Assembly (NCBI RefSeq): GCF_964340395.1
Contig: NC_135551.1
Location: 8,351,379-8,415,378, forward strand
Source of the DNA: Glandiceps talaboti
Taxonomy: Eukaryota; Hemichordata; Enteropneusta; Spengelidae
DNA: 64,000 nucleotides
Direction of reading: 5' to 3'
Shown: one piece after another, positions 1 through 10,929 of the stretch
How positions within the stretch are numbered: the stretch's first letter is position 1
How the letters are laid out: each line of letters begins with the position of its first letter
Made by a program: the position numbers and the translations under genes
The notes under the pieces: generated by a model
Database searches by the model: none
The model's input: the letters and a program-made list of their open reading frames with translations, nothing else
What the model was told of the DNA's origin: nothing

Positions 1-573
1 GGTAAAATAATTGCAATCGCTACTGGTATTCATTTGTTAGTGACCATATTGCCAGTCTGCTCCATTGACTACTTTGGAGAGTCATTTTACGGGGATAACA
101 GTGTCTGTTTGCCACTTCACCTACGACACGACAGACCTCCCGGGTGGGAGTATTCCGTGACAATGTTCACAATACTTAATGTGTTGTATGTCATCGTGAT
201 AATCACATGCTACATTACCATAGTAATTTGTAAAAGTAAGACTGGTAAAGAAGCAAATGAAAATCGGCGATCTCGAAACCAAAAGAAAACGATCGTAATG
301 GTGCTGTTTATAATTGGCAGTGATCTTTTGGTTTGGTTACCAATCACTACTATTGCGTTCATTGGTCTTGCTGGTGTGAAGCTTTCGGCCACCGTGTATG
401 CATGGATCACAGTTGTAGTTTTACCTTTGAATTCGCTGATTCATCCATTTGTGTATTTGTTTTCAACCGACGAATACAAATTCATTGACATCAAGCGAAT
501 AAAGAAATTCATCAAATACAGAATGAGGAAGAAAACACATGAAGGTATTAAAGATTTGTTTTATCTTATATAG
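1..573 (+). CDS. Relaxin-receptor-like (RXFP/LGR-type) GPCR, 3' part
   Basis: The frame is open from base 1, so the gene begins upstream of the window. The fragment runs from the end of TM4 (GKIIAIATGIHLLVTILPV) through extracellular loop 2, where VCLPLH followed by GWEYS resembles the RXFP1/RXFP2 relaxin receptor loop. TM5, a basic intracellular loop 3, TM6 ending in WLP and TM7 follow. The usual TM7 NPxxY is replaced by HPFVY (NSLIHPFVYLF), a change at a normally conserved Asn. The family is a class A plasma-membrane receptor with a large N-terminal LRR ectodomain that would lie off the left edge. The frame ends at a TAG at 571-573. A possible phase-1 donor (GAAG|GTATTA at 544/545) would instead splice the tail onto a later exon. 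The GPCR call is firm; the relaxin-receptor assignment is by motif memory. Confidence 0.8.
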   Translation, partial: GKIIAIATGIHLLVTILPVCSIDYFGESFYGDNSVCLPLHLRHDRPPGWEYSVTMFTILNVLYVIVIITCYITIVICKSKTGKEANENRRSRNQKKTIVMVLFIIGSDLLVWLPITTIAFIGLAGVKLSATVYAWITVVVLPLNSLIHPFVYLFSTDEYKFIDIKRIKKFIKYRMRKKTHEGIKDLFYLI

Positions 574-804
574 TTGTTTTGTATATAGAATCCCTTAACT
601 GGCTTTTTCACTTGCACTTGTTCTGAATCTATGAACGCCTCTCAGAAATTGTGTTTGATTTTGAGTCTATCTGAACTAACGATTTAATTTGGATAAATAC
701 ATAAAATGTATTCATCTTTTTCGACAAAACAACACAGTACAGCAAAATATTTATTGATATCGTTGACAGGTAAATACAAATTGATTTATTATTGTGCATT
801 TCAG

Positions 805-857
805 ATATTCCAAACACTCACGAAAATGAAGAGGGACAGGCATCATTTAAAACATAA
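805..857 (+). CDS. Possible terminal exon of the GPCR tail
   Basis: A tcag acceptor precedes a short frame starting in phase 1 that encodes DIPNTHENEEGQASFKT and then TAA. It matches the phase of the candidate donor at 544/545 and would give the receptor an acidic, hydrophilic cytoplasmic tail. It is too short to be identified by content. The alternatives are termination at 573 or splicing to the kinase-like exon at 1363. Confidence 0.3.
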
Positions 858-1362
858 TGAAACGAAGATCATTCACACTGTGCACTATATGGCCTCTAGA
901 TTAAATAATGGATTCTTTTTTCTTTCTTTTTTATAGTTTTCTGTTGTTCTTGCCAAAAGTCTCTTCTACGTGGATTTGCACGTGCTTTGTTTTTATTTTG
1001 CGAAATTGACTTATGGCGAACATTTTACTTGGATATATTGATGCATTTCATAGGTTGACGAGGTTGTTGTACTTGTGTTGATAAAATCGAGTGTTACTGC
1101 CATTGACGTTGGAACAGTTTTTCCATTCATCGTTAAGGTCAAAATGACATTGTTTGCACAATGAAATGTGATTATAGTAGGTGAAATGTCCACAATCCAT
1201 GGTTAATAATATTGAAATCCTCTCGAGACATTTTATAAAATTTCGATATGTTTGAATGATAATTCGCAACTTACAAGAATACAGAATAATTTATTGTCAG
1301 AAAAACAGAGTAATGGTGTTTCTGTGTGGACTTCCACTATTTGTTGTTATTGTTTTTCATAG

Positions 1363-1616
1363 GAATACCGGTGGGTTTTAAGCGAGAGATTTTACGAATG
1401 ACGGGAAAATCCCGACTCTGTTCGGAACAGAACATCCACGGTGTTGAATTAGACACGATGATAAAACTAACAGACTTCAATGAATGGGAAAGCTTTGAAG
1501 CAGCCGACACTCAACGAATTATTGAAGATCTGTATACTGCAGTGAAATTTCTTCACCATGAAAAATATTACCATGGCAACATCATAGTTGACAATGTACT
1601 TATAGATAAATCCGAT
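1363..1616 (+). CDS. Protein kinase-like exon (probable pseudokinase)
   Basis: The exon is bounded by tttttcatag and the donor gtaagt, entering in phase 1 and leaving in phase 0. It encodes about 85 residues that follow the middle of a kinase fold: a hinge-like part (MIKLTDFNEWESF), an alpha-E-like helix (RIIEDLYTAVKFLHHE) and the catalytic-loop region YYHGNIIVDNVLIDKSD. The HRD motif reads HGN, so the catalytic Asp is replaced by Asn, which predicts loss of phosphotransfer. No glycine loop or VAIK lysine was found upstream. Its 5' phase matches the candidate GPCR tail donor, and its 3' phase matches the exon at 1970, where SLG would occupy the DFG position. It could be part of a GPCR-kinase fusion, a separate gene or a relic. 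Confidence 0.5.
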
Positions 1617-1969
1617 GTAAGTTTTCCCATAGACCCTAGACGAAAAGCTCGATGCCCTTCAAAACAGTATCGTCTACGTTTTAGATTATATTAATCAATA
1701 GTTTTAAAACATTTGAACGACATTGAACGTATGGAGTGGTATGTCTTCAAAACAACGTTTACGTTGTTGCTTTAGTTTTATAAAAATATATACTCCAGTG
1801 ACTAAAACAATTAACAGTGAACTCATTCGCTTGTGAACCATTCCTATTTCTCTTTTACATTATTTTTTTTGCTTTAACAGTACTTGTTAATTATTTTGTT
1901 TAAAGAGATTGAAGTGGGGTCATAAGACACATGAAAGGTACTAGATAATTTGTACAACTATTTTAACAG

Positions 1970-2386
1970 AGTTTGGGCTATGGAGCATTTCCGACAAGTG
2001 AAAAAGTGAAGGAAACACCAATGGACATTACAAGACGGCCACAGAAACCACAGAAGTTGAAAGAAGTCAAAGTAAAGCCAAAGAAAACGTCCGAGGAGAA
2101 GAAAACCGAAATATATAAACCTAACGGGAAAAACAACTTACCTACGGAAAATAAAAATAAATCAGACGAGGAGATAAGAAAACAAGGAAAAGGGACAGCA
2201 GAGTCAAGGGAAAACAGAACAAAGTCAACGCAGAAGAAGGAAGGGACATGTGAAGAGTCGACAGAGTCAATGAAACCCTTAAAGACGACTGAAGAAGACA
2301 GAAAGCATCAACGGAAAGAGGAACATCATCCGAACAAAACTATCGATAATCCAAGAAATGAGACAACTGGGACGCGAACAGGCAAG
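1970..2386 (+). CDS. Lys/Glu/Thr-rich exon, copy 1
   Basis: A ttttaacag acceptor and a gtaagag donor bound this 417-nt, phase 0-0 exon. It starts SLGYGAFPTSEKVKE and continues as a highly charged, presumably disordered segment of about 120 residues with many KxK, EEK and TE runs. It is homologous to the exon at 2700: both share (L)LG-GAF near the start, a Q--xKLKxVxxKP block and an NNPRN/DNPRN block near the end. The phase fits the kinase-like exon at 1363. The function of the charged tail cannot be read from sequence. Confidence 0.45.
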
Positions 2387-2699
2387 GTAAGAGGTAAAAT
2401 AAAGAGGGAGAGGTGAGAGTCAAAGTAGCCATAGGAAAACACAAGGAAGAGACTAATATGGTAATGGATGAAACATCTATATCAAAAGGCAAGTAAACTC
2501 GGACAGGAAACAAAGAAAACAAGACATAAGTATTAGATTGTGATGAGAGGCACTGAAATAAATGTATTCATATTTCTCATTTAGTATTTATTATTAGCAT
2601 GGCATGCTTCTTCTTTGTAACATTAAAAAAACTTGACATTAATGTCACAACACGTGCAGGAAATATACTAAGAACTTTGTATAACAATATTCTTCACAG

Positions 2700-3329
2700 G
2701 GTGTATTGCTTGGAGCATTTCTGATGAATGATCACTTTAAGAAAAAGGTGCAGGAAAATACAAGGCATCAACAGACGTCAAAGAAGTTAAAAAGAGTCGC
2801 ACTGAAGCCGGTGGAAGAAACCAAAGGTATAGGGAGGGAAGGAATTAAGTCAAAGGAAAAGACAAACGGATTGAAGGAAGAAGCTAACAAACCTGGAAGA
2901 GACAAAGGTGGGCCAGTGGGGGAAACACGGGATCAACAGAAAGAAGGAACGGCCGCTCGGAAGGCGCTAAAGAGGACACCAGAGGAGGAAAAAAACAAAT
3001 CAGAGTCAGGCAATGACGACCAAAGAGATGAGACAAATGATGAAAGTGATAAAATAGAGAGAGTTGACAAGCAAAACAAACCTCTTACAGAAAATACAAA
3101 GAAGTCAGAAGAGAAGGTAGCAGAGCATGGAAAAGGAACAGGACTGTCAAGAGAAAATACGAAAAAGACATCAAAGAAGAAAATAGTGTCATTTTAAAAA
3201 TCAACAGAGATAAAGAAATCATCAAAGAAACCTGACAAGGACACAAGCCATCAAAGGGAAGAGAGAGGGCTTCAAGACGAGGAGATTAATAATCCAAGGA
3301 ATGGGACAAAAGCTACAAGGAAAGTGCGA
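2700..3329 (+). pseudogene. Lys/Glu/Thr-rich exon, copy 2, with in-frame stop
   Basis: This copy follows tcttcacag and begins GVLLGAFLMNDHFKK in phase 0, homologous to the exon at 1970. The frame meets TAA at 3195-3197, but homology to copy 1 resumes in the same frame afterwards (STEIKKSSKKPDKD, then INNPRNGT) up to a potential donor near 3330. The stop may therefore be a premature mutation, or this may be a longer terminal exon whose old 3' part has become untranslated. If it is an alternative last exon it still encodes 165 residues. Confidence 0.4.
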
Positions 3330-3679
3330 GGTGAGACAAATATAAAATGCGACTGTCAACCAAGTCACCGGAAACGGTAAAGAAACCAAGGGAAGAGACC
3401 GATAAGGCAGTGGATGGACAGCTGTACCAAGGGAAGAGGAGAGTAATCCCAGGCTGGAAACAAAGAAAGCAAGCGATAAGACCGAGATTATGACTAAAGG
3501 GAACACTAAACCCATTGGAGATACTATGAATCCAACAAGAGAAAGGGGGAGGGGGGCACACAAACGCACAAATATTAACCCAGGTAAGGAGGAAGCATGT
3601 ACATCCACATGACAGATCAGAGCACGAGCAGAAAAACGCGAAAAGTCAAGGAAGAAATTTGATATAAAATACATTTCTG

Positions 3680-4355
3680 TTCAAAGTTATGTCAAGTTCA
3701 AAGGTCAGCTGAACGGTGGGTAATTAAATAGATTAAAGAAATCGATAGTTATAGCAAGTCAAATGTCAGCTGAGACGAATTGTATTAGTTAGGTTTGTGG
3801 AATCGATAGTTACTTAATGTTCAATTATTGGAGTAATTTTAGCTATATTGATATTGTTATTTGTTATTTCATGGTAGATGGTCAACTATTAAGGTGTTTT
3901 GATACCCAAGTTTTTGTGAATAGTAACGTCCAGTTTATAGGGCAACTGTTAGGAATAATATTATCTAGGTTGATAGAATCAATATTTAGTTCAAATTCAA
4001 ATATGATTATTGTTAGATGTGATATTACCCAGCTTGATGTTTTCAATAGTTATTACAAGCTCAAATGTCAGTAGCAAACCGCAATGTTGGTTAGATTGTA
4101 GTACACCTTTTTTTAGGTATGGGTGACAAGGTCAATGTTTACATCAAGTTTAAATATGAAGTGTTTGGCGCAATGTTAGTTTGATGGATGTGGTTCGTAG
4201 TTTTTTTTCAAACCAATTTCGAATGGTTGGGTGTAGTGTTAGCTAGATAGATTTATTCAACAACTATATATAGTTATTTTAAGTTGAACTGTCAGCAATA
4301 TCTGAACCCCGATATAATCACGGGTAACATCGTAACCCCGATATAATCACGGGTA
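3680..4355. repeat. Non-coding stretch with degenerate tandem repeats
   Basis: No convincing exon is seen. Blocks containing AAGTTCAAA/AAGTCAAATGTCAGC followed by ATCGATAGTTA recur near 3690, 3757 and 4056, suggesting an old minisatellite. At 4304-4355 a short unit containing CCCCGATATAATCACGGGTAA is present twice with a 28-bp period. Confidence 0.4.
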
Positions 4356-4844
4356 AGGTTTATTGCATCTGAGGTCAATGTTAAAATTCTACTGTGAACT
4401 GGTTAAAAGGTACTGAAGAATTATATCTAGAGACATCATTTAAGTATATGTACATGTATTCATAGAGGTAAGCTAGATAGGCTTTGACATTCCCTTTATC
4501 TGGGAAATTGTTCAATATCCTTTGAAGATTTATACCTAGAGTAACCATTCAAATGTATGCACTAACATTGTTAAAGGTTAGCTCACTAATAACCAGACGG
4601 ACTTCTGCCATTAATTTTCGTATTCAATGTCAAATTGATATTTGCACAATAGCTTCAACATTCAAATAGCATAATGCATGTGAGTAATGTTGGAAGCCAT
4701 TATTCTAAACTTACAAGTCATAACTTCAAATACCAATTATTTGTTGTTAGTCGTGATAATATCTACATTTAATTTCTAAATTGCTTTTATTAGCACAACT
4801 GAACTCTGAACTGAGGTTCAGTAGTGCTATAGGGATCGCCCGGC

Positions 4845-4896
<52 letters not shown>

Positions 4897-4920
4897 GTGT
4901 GTGTGTGTGTATGTATGTGT
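4845..4920. repeat. (GTCT)n and (GT)n microsatellite
   Basis: Roughly twelve tandem GTCT units are followed by an impure GT run, lying inside the element at 4792-5836. Confidence 0.95.
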
Positions 4921-5457
4921 GTAAACAACTTAAACTCAAAAACTGCTGAACCGATTGCCATGATATTTGGTGGGTCCATTACCTTGGGTGTCTAGTTGGG
5001 AAATTGTTCAAATCAAAATGATCGCATCACAGATGTGTGATTTGGGTCAAAAAATGTGATTTTTGGTCAAAAAACTTAAACTCAGAAACTACTGGGCAGA
5101 TTGGTACGAAATTTGGTGGGAACATTCTTAAGGGGATGTAAAGTAAGATTTGTCCATGACGGGATGATTCCATCAGTGATATGCAAATTAGGGCTAAAAA
5201 TGTGTCTTTTTGGTTAAAAATCTATAATTCCAAAACTACTGAGCAGATTGGGCTGAAATTTAATGGGAATGTATCTAGGGATGTATGGACAAAGAAATAT
5301 TAAGCATACCATGATTCCATGAGTGATATGCAAATTAGGTGTAAAAATGTTCATTTTTGGTCAAAAACTTGTATCTCAAAAAGTACTTGGTCACGGAGTC
5401 TGAAACTTGGTGAGATGTTTCTGCATGTTATTCTTCAAAATATTTTGACAAAATTGG

Positions 5458-5800
5458 CCCTAGCAACCATGACCACGCCCTTAGCAACAACCAAATGGCA
5501 GTATATTTTGGTCAAATAACATCATATGGTAGGCAAATGAATAAACATTCAAAAAATGTATGCAAATACCGTAGCAACCATGACCACGCCCATAGCAACA
5601 GCCAAACGGTCGTGTATTTCACAAAGATAACAACAGGGATTAATAGACAATTGAATAAACGTTCAAAAAATGTATGTAAATATGCCTAGCAACAAGACCA
5701 CATCCATAGCAACAGCCAAATGATAGCATATATCGTAAAGATAGCAACATTGTTGGATAGGCAACTGGATAGTCATTCACCAAATGAACACTTATTGTTC
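5458..5800 (+). repeat. Tandem repeat, about three 115-bp units
   Basis: The phrase TAGCAACCATGACCACGCCC(T/A)TAGCAACA recurs at about 5460, 5572 and 5686 with similar following sequence (aatgaataaacattcaaaaaatgta). Small reading frames across it are a by-product of the repeat. Confidence 0.8.
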
Positions 5801-5836
5801 GCATGTTAGCATTTTTAAAAACTGTACAGTTGTGCT

Positions 5837-7384
5837 ACAACGCCATTGGCGGTATTTTATGCTCTTGTATGTCTGCAATTTGTATTTCTTGTAAAATAAA
5901 TATGTTGCAAGTCAGAATTCATGGTCTACAAATGTACTGTCTGTATATTACAGAGCCCAAACAATGTCTTAACTAAACTTCAACTTCGATACTGCTTCTA
6001 CGTTTATATTTCAAATTAATAGTTGCACCTACTATGCATTGTTCAAGAGTAAGAGTGTATAGCTACGTTTAGAGTAGCTTCTATCTAGCTGGGAAGAGTT
6101 GATACAAATTCATATATCTATTGGGTATGTTTAGTAATCTCTTCACATTGCTTTTGACAATGTCCAGGAATCATTGTTCTTCTAAGTCTTTGCAGATAAA
6201 GACTGGTGTCAAAACATTTGTAAAATATGTATATTTATTTTATGCCCTTTTCTCAGTAATTGTCTTAATCATGCCACTTCATTGCTTATTACCATAGACA
6301 CATACCTACATTTGTAAAATGACAGTATATATAACTTTCTCAACTCTTTGGGTAGCATACTGTCCATTGCAGCCTCGGTATGTGGATTGGATTAAAGCAT
6401 TCACATGGTATCGTATGTCCTACTGGGTCCCCTATTATACAGCTTGATTGACCGAAGTACAACTTTGGTTGAAATCTTGTTTAATGTTAAACTGTGACAG
6501 AGGATGGTCGTATGGTTCGAGCCCAAAACTTTCAGACCCCAAGCCTGTATTTCTCTACAGTCTATACCGTCAAAAGTGTTTGTATTTCACCGCCCAAAAC
6601 ATGATAACACTGAAACTAATAATTGGCATATGGATAGTGTCACTGGTAACGAAAGTGCAAACATGCACCCAAACAGAGCTGGGACTGACAGAAGCGTGAA
6701 ACATTGCTTTCGCGCATGTACAAATGCGAATGGCACTTTGCATGATAGTTATACCTTCACTGAAATACTATTTATCAAAATAACTGTCGAACGTGTGGCC
6801 ATCTTTAGAAACATATTTGACCGATCACTTACAATTGATTGAAGTCTAATTTGGTATTAAGATTTAAAATAAATGATCCAATGACGTATAATTGATTATA
6901 CTTATACATGTACAACATGTTAGGTAATTGATTATTATGCAATCAAGTTATATAACAATGACAGAAGAGAACTGTGACATCACAGAAGGCATACATCAAT
7001 GTTAACATTATACTAGAATAAATTAAAATCGAGAAATGTTTTCACGCAAGTACAAAGGTTACAGAATCAGGTTGTGCCATTTTGATATTGATTTAATTTT
7101 AAATGCGTGGTTGTGTGGGAAACGTAGAGAATTACAGTATGGTTGTATGATAGAAACGTTTGCAATATGTATATCGAATTATCTTGTAATAATATACTTT
7201 AATATTCAATCGAACCTTTGTTCCAAATACAAATTGAAAATTTACCTGAAATTTTCGACTGCACCCTTCAGTGTTTGTCAACCGATTGACCCACTACAGT
7301 AATATATTACGAACAGGCAAATGGACTGAGTTCATTGTAATAATTCTCCATTCGGTGGACGAAATGGTGAATAATCAATGGATA
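5837..7384. other. Intergenic, no gene recognised
   Basis: AT-rich sequence with only short open frames that lack splice context or recognisable protein content. No repeat structure stands out. Confidence 0.5.
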
Positions 7385-8656
7385 TTTAGTATAATACGAA
7401 ATACTGACTAATAGAAAATGCGTCAGAATATCTAAGTGAGTATTGCAAAGACAAAATGATACGTTTGTAGTGCATCGGAATTCATGCAAAACATGAATTA
7501 TAGCCTTCTCTCAAATTTGCATACTTGCTGAAGAGAGCGGACATGGCCACGCTCAGGTTTGGTGCTGTGTCGATAACAGCTTTCGTTCTCTTAACACAAA
7601 GTGTATTAGTGTTCACCCAATCGACATCGTCACCAGGATTCAAGTGTTTAAGTAACTATGATCGGTGTCAAAATAAAGACCGGTGTGTTTACACGTTTGA
7701 GCTGAGGGAAGAAGACGGGCTGGACTGTCCCAAAGTGAGGAAGGTTATTTACGATTTGAAAAACATCAACGGCGACCTTGCACTACAAAAGGCAATGGTG
7801 GCAGAAAAATCTGCACATATTGACGTACTGCAATACCAACTTGACAACGTACAGTTGACGCTGGCTCAGCGTGAAGTTCAAATCGCAAACCTGGAAAGAA
7901 TGGTGGAAGAGATCCAGAATTGGAAACGTAAGTAGTCGGGAGGTATTTGCTTTTGTTTGGAAAAAAAGCAAGCAATCAGCCCACAAATCCGATGCATTAA
8001 AATTGGGTCGAATTAAATGGGACATGTTGAAATGGAACGAAATAATCAGTCACCTGTTACGAAAAGGCGTAACACTTTCAACAGGTTCAAAGTGGAAATA
8101 CAACGTCTGTACGCATTATGTACCCTCCGCAGACGCACATTGGCCCACTTGGAGCTCATAAACTATGGTTAAATAAATAATTAGATTAGGAAGTAAGTAA
8201 TTAAGTAAGTAAGTAAAGTAACCACTAACCAACCAACCAAACAAACAAACAAACAAACAAACATGCAAACAAACAAACAAACACCAGAGAAGAACTTCCT
8301 TCACGATTCTACTGAATCTACTGGCAGAGAAATAAATCTCATAACGGTGTCAAGGGAAAACAACTTTCCCAGTCTAGGAATATGACCGACGAGGATTGCC
8401 ACGTCCATAGAGAATTTGGAACCATGCACGTCATACCAAGTTTGGAACCGTGAGAAGCAAACAACATGCCAAGCTGTTGACGCCTGACGATGAAGTTGAA
8501 ACCCGACTGATATCCTAACAAGAAACACAAGAAGAGAAGACAAGAGAAAACTTAAGGAAAGAAAACCAAACAACAGAGTGTGAACTCTCTTATATGGTGA
8601 AAATTGAACACTGACAGCTGTTTAAGTGTACAGTATTTAATTTGTCGTATATGCTA
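7385..8656 (+). repeat. Tandem segmental duplication, unit 1 (first-exon block)
   Basis: The block begins TTTAGTATAATACGAAATACTG, contains the secreted-protein first exon at 7543 and an AAGT/AAAC-rich tract, and ends where the same opening phrase recurs at 8657. It is nearly identical to unit 2 in the exon and strongly similar in flanking DNA. Confidence 0.85.
7543..7927 (+). CDS. Gene A first exon, copy 1: signal peptide, Cys motif, coiled coil
   Basis: The first ATG in frame gives MATLRFGAVSITAFVLLTQS, a clear signal peptide; the open frame upstream begins only with TTG. The mature part has the cysteine pattern C-x6-C-x5-C-x13-C (CLSNYDRCQNKDRCVYTF), and CVYTF-x-C resembles the N-terminal CxYTF motif of angiopoietin-type coiled-coil secreted proteins. 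From about residue 50 to 128 an uninterrupted amphipathic helix (AEKSAHIDVLQYQLDNVQL, then ANLERMVEEIQ) predicts a parallel coiled coil and oligomerisation. The exon ends AAAC|GTAAGT in phase 1, the phase used by all downstream exons. It is almost identical to the exon at 8882. Whether this copy is a used alternative first exon, a separate gene or an unused duplicate cannot be told from sequence. Confidence 0.75.
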
Positions 8657-9990
8657 TTTAGTATAATACGAAATACTGACTAATAGAAAATGCGTCAGAA
8701 TATCTAAGTGAGTATTGCAACAAGATACCAACATGTACAATAGACAATGAGGTGTAGTTGACCACTGAATTGCTTGCAGTGTCTGAAAGACAAAATGATA
8801 CGTTTGTAGTGCATCGGAATTCATGCAAAACATGAATTATAGCCTTCTCTCAAATTTGCATACTTGCTGAAGAGAGCGGACATGGCCATGCTCAGGTTTG
8901 GTGCTGTGTCGATAACAGCTTTCGTTCTCTTAACACAAAGTGTATTAGTGTTCACCCAATCGATATCGTCACCAGGATTCCAGTGTTTAAGTAACTATGA
9001 TCGGTGTCAAAATAAAGACCGGTGTGTTTACACGTTTGACCTGAAGGAAGAAGACGGGCTGGACTGTCCCAAAGTGAGGAAGGTTATTTACGATTTGAAA
9101 AACATCAACGGCGATCTTGCACTGCAAAAGGCAATGGTGGCAGAAAAATCTGCACATATTGACGTACTGCAACACCAACTTGACAACGTACAGTTGACGC
9201 TGGCTCAGCGTGAAGTTCAAATCGCAAACCTGGAAAGAATGGTGGAAGAGATCCAGAATTGGAAACGTAAGTAGTCGGGAGGTATTTGCTTTTGTTTGGA
9301 AAAAAAGCAAACAATCAGCCCACAAATCCGATGTATTAAAATTGGGTCGAGTTGAAAGTACGTCGAGTTCAATTGGACATGTTGAAATGGGACGAAATAA
9401 TCAGTCACCGGACGCACATTGGCCCACTTGGAGCTCATAAACTATGGTAAAATAAATAATTAAATTAGGAAGTAAGTAATTAAGTAAGTAAATAAGTAAT
9501 CAAGTAAGTAAAGAAACCACTAACTAACCAACCAACCAACCAACCAACTATCCAAACAAACAAACAAACAAACAAACAAACAAACAAACAAACAAACAAA
9601 CAAACACCAGAGAAGAATTTCTTCACGATTTATACTGATTCTACTGGCAGAGAAATAAATCACATGAAGGTGTCAAGGGAAAAGAACTTTCCCAGTCTAG
9701 GAATATGACCGACGAGGATTGCCACGTCCATAGAGAATTTGGAACATGCACGTCATACCAAGTTTGGAACCGTGAGAAGCAAACAACATGCCAAGCCGTT
9801 GACGCCTGACGATGAAGTTAAATTTCGGAAACCCGACTGATATCCTAACAAGAAACACAAGAAGAGAAGACAAGAGAAAACTTAAGGAAAGAAAACCAAA
9901 CAACAGAGTGTGAACTCTCTTATATGGTGAAAATTGAACACTGACAGCTGTTTAAGTGTACAGTATTTAATTTGTCGTATATGCTATTTT
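8657..9990 (+). repeat. Tandem segmental duplication, unit 2
   Basis: Second copy of the block at 7385, ending with the shared phrase TAATTTGTCGTATATGCTATTT. Relative to unit 1 it has an insert of about 70 bp near 8720-8790 upstream of the exon and a longer (AAAC)n tract. Confidence 0.85.
8882..9266 (+). CDS. Gene A first exon, copy 2: signal peptide, Cys motif, coiled coil
   Basis: This copy has the same structure and length as the exon at 7543 (385 nt, phase 1 donor AAAC|GTAAGT). It starts at MAMLRFGAVSITAF, and the few amino-acid differences (for example F-x-C changing from K to Q before the first Cys, and Y to H in the helix) are mostly conservative, suggesting recent duplication under constraint. 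As the copy nearer to the coiled-coil exon at 13177, it is the likelier partner for the TSP1 exons. Confidence 0.78.
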
Positions 9991-10929
9991 GTCTATCCAA
10001 TGACTTTAACACTTTGAGTAATATTTTGAGTAATATTATTTCTATATGACTTTAGCTTTTCATGTTCGACAACTTTATGCGGAGGTCTCGTGGTCACTTA
10101 TATTAGTTGGATTAATTTGGTTAAAAGTTTCGATATTGTTGCACTTCGACAGAGAAAGCCGATTTCACTGGTTTATTGTTATGTCTGACCTTACTATGTA
10201 AGAGACGAGAATTCCTATCGACGAATATTCTACTTCTATTCATCAAGCGCTTTCTTCGTGTGGGTTTGGAAGGGGATTGGGAGAGATTTTTAATTCTATG
10301 ATGTCCCTGATCACATCGATATTACATTTGTTTAGTGGTAGTCGTTTTCTGGCCTCGGATTTCGCCAATTTTGTAATGTGTCCTATGACGTGAATGTTTT
10401 TTGACTACGCATACAACCACATGTTATTGTCAACTATGGTTAGTAAATTTCTATCAGAAATGATCGCATATTCTAAATATCCCAGATCTGTGTTTTACTT
10501 TTTTGATTTATAAAGTCTATGTTCCAGTTATACAACCTACATTGTCTCGTATGCAGTTTATCCTGTACTACAAGTCCCCGATAAAAGAGAAGATTTTATA
10601 CTAATCAACAAATAGTCTTATGTCCCTTAAGTAATGAGATCATCCTGGCATTTAAATTGTCCACTACTGATTGAAAATAGAAGGTGGTGGTTTGAATGTT
10701 CTGCTTTGGTAAAGAGAAGTCATCGATATTTAGAGCAAAAAAGATACCTGTTCCAAATACAAGACATGCATGTACGAAGTGCACAGGTCGATACGTCCTC
10801 GGCCAAAAAAGTGCAATTGACTGAAACGTCACCTTTTCATCTTCTCAATTACTTTCTAAGTTCTGGTCATAAACTTTAGACTCTATACATGGTTCCGTGT
10901 CATCGCGCTCACACATGCCATTCTTTTAT

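Larger units (their letters stand above)
4792..5836. mobile_element. Non-autonomous repeat element with 10-bp inverted ends
   Basis: The stretch starts with AGCACAACTG at 4792-4801 and ends with its exact reverse complement CAGTTGTGCT at 5827-5836. Inside are, in order, a (GTCT)n tract, about four degenerate copies of a 115-150 bp unit containing CTCAAAAACTGCTGAACCGATT-like sequence, and three copies of another unit of about 115 bp. No transposase frame is present. The composition resembles widely dispersed non-autonomous invertebrate repeats that carry a GTCT tract; family assignment is not possible by eye. Confidence 0.5.

Noticed and set aside
629-1269. Minus-strand frames in the GPCR-kinase interval
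   Set aside because: No recognisable family and no splice signals.
5458-5800. Regular repeats considered as a CRISPR array
   Set aside because: Units of about 115 bp are similar throughout with no unique spacers, and the genome is eukaryotic.
6448-7302. Three short frames upstream of gene A
   Set aside because: Composition is that of random AT-rich DNA, and no acceptor/donor pair fits the phase 1 pattern.
7510-7542. Extended N-terminus (LKRAD) for the first exon
   Set aside because: The frame upstream of the ATG begins with a TTG; the signal peptide starts naturally at the ATG.
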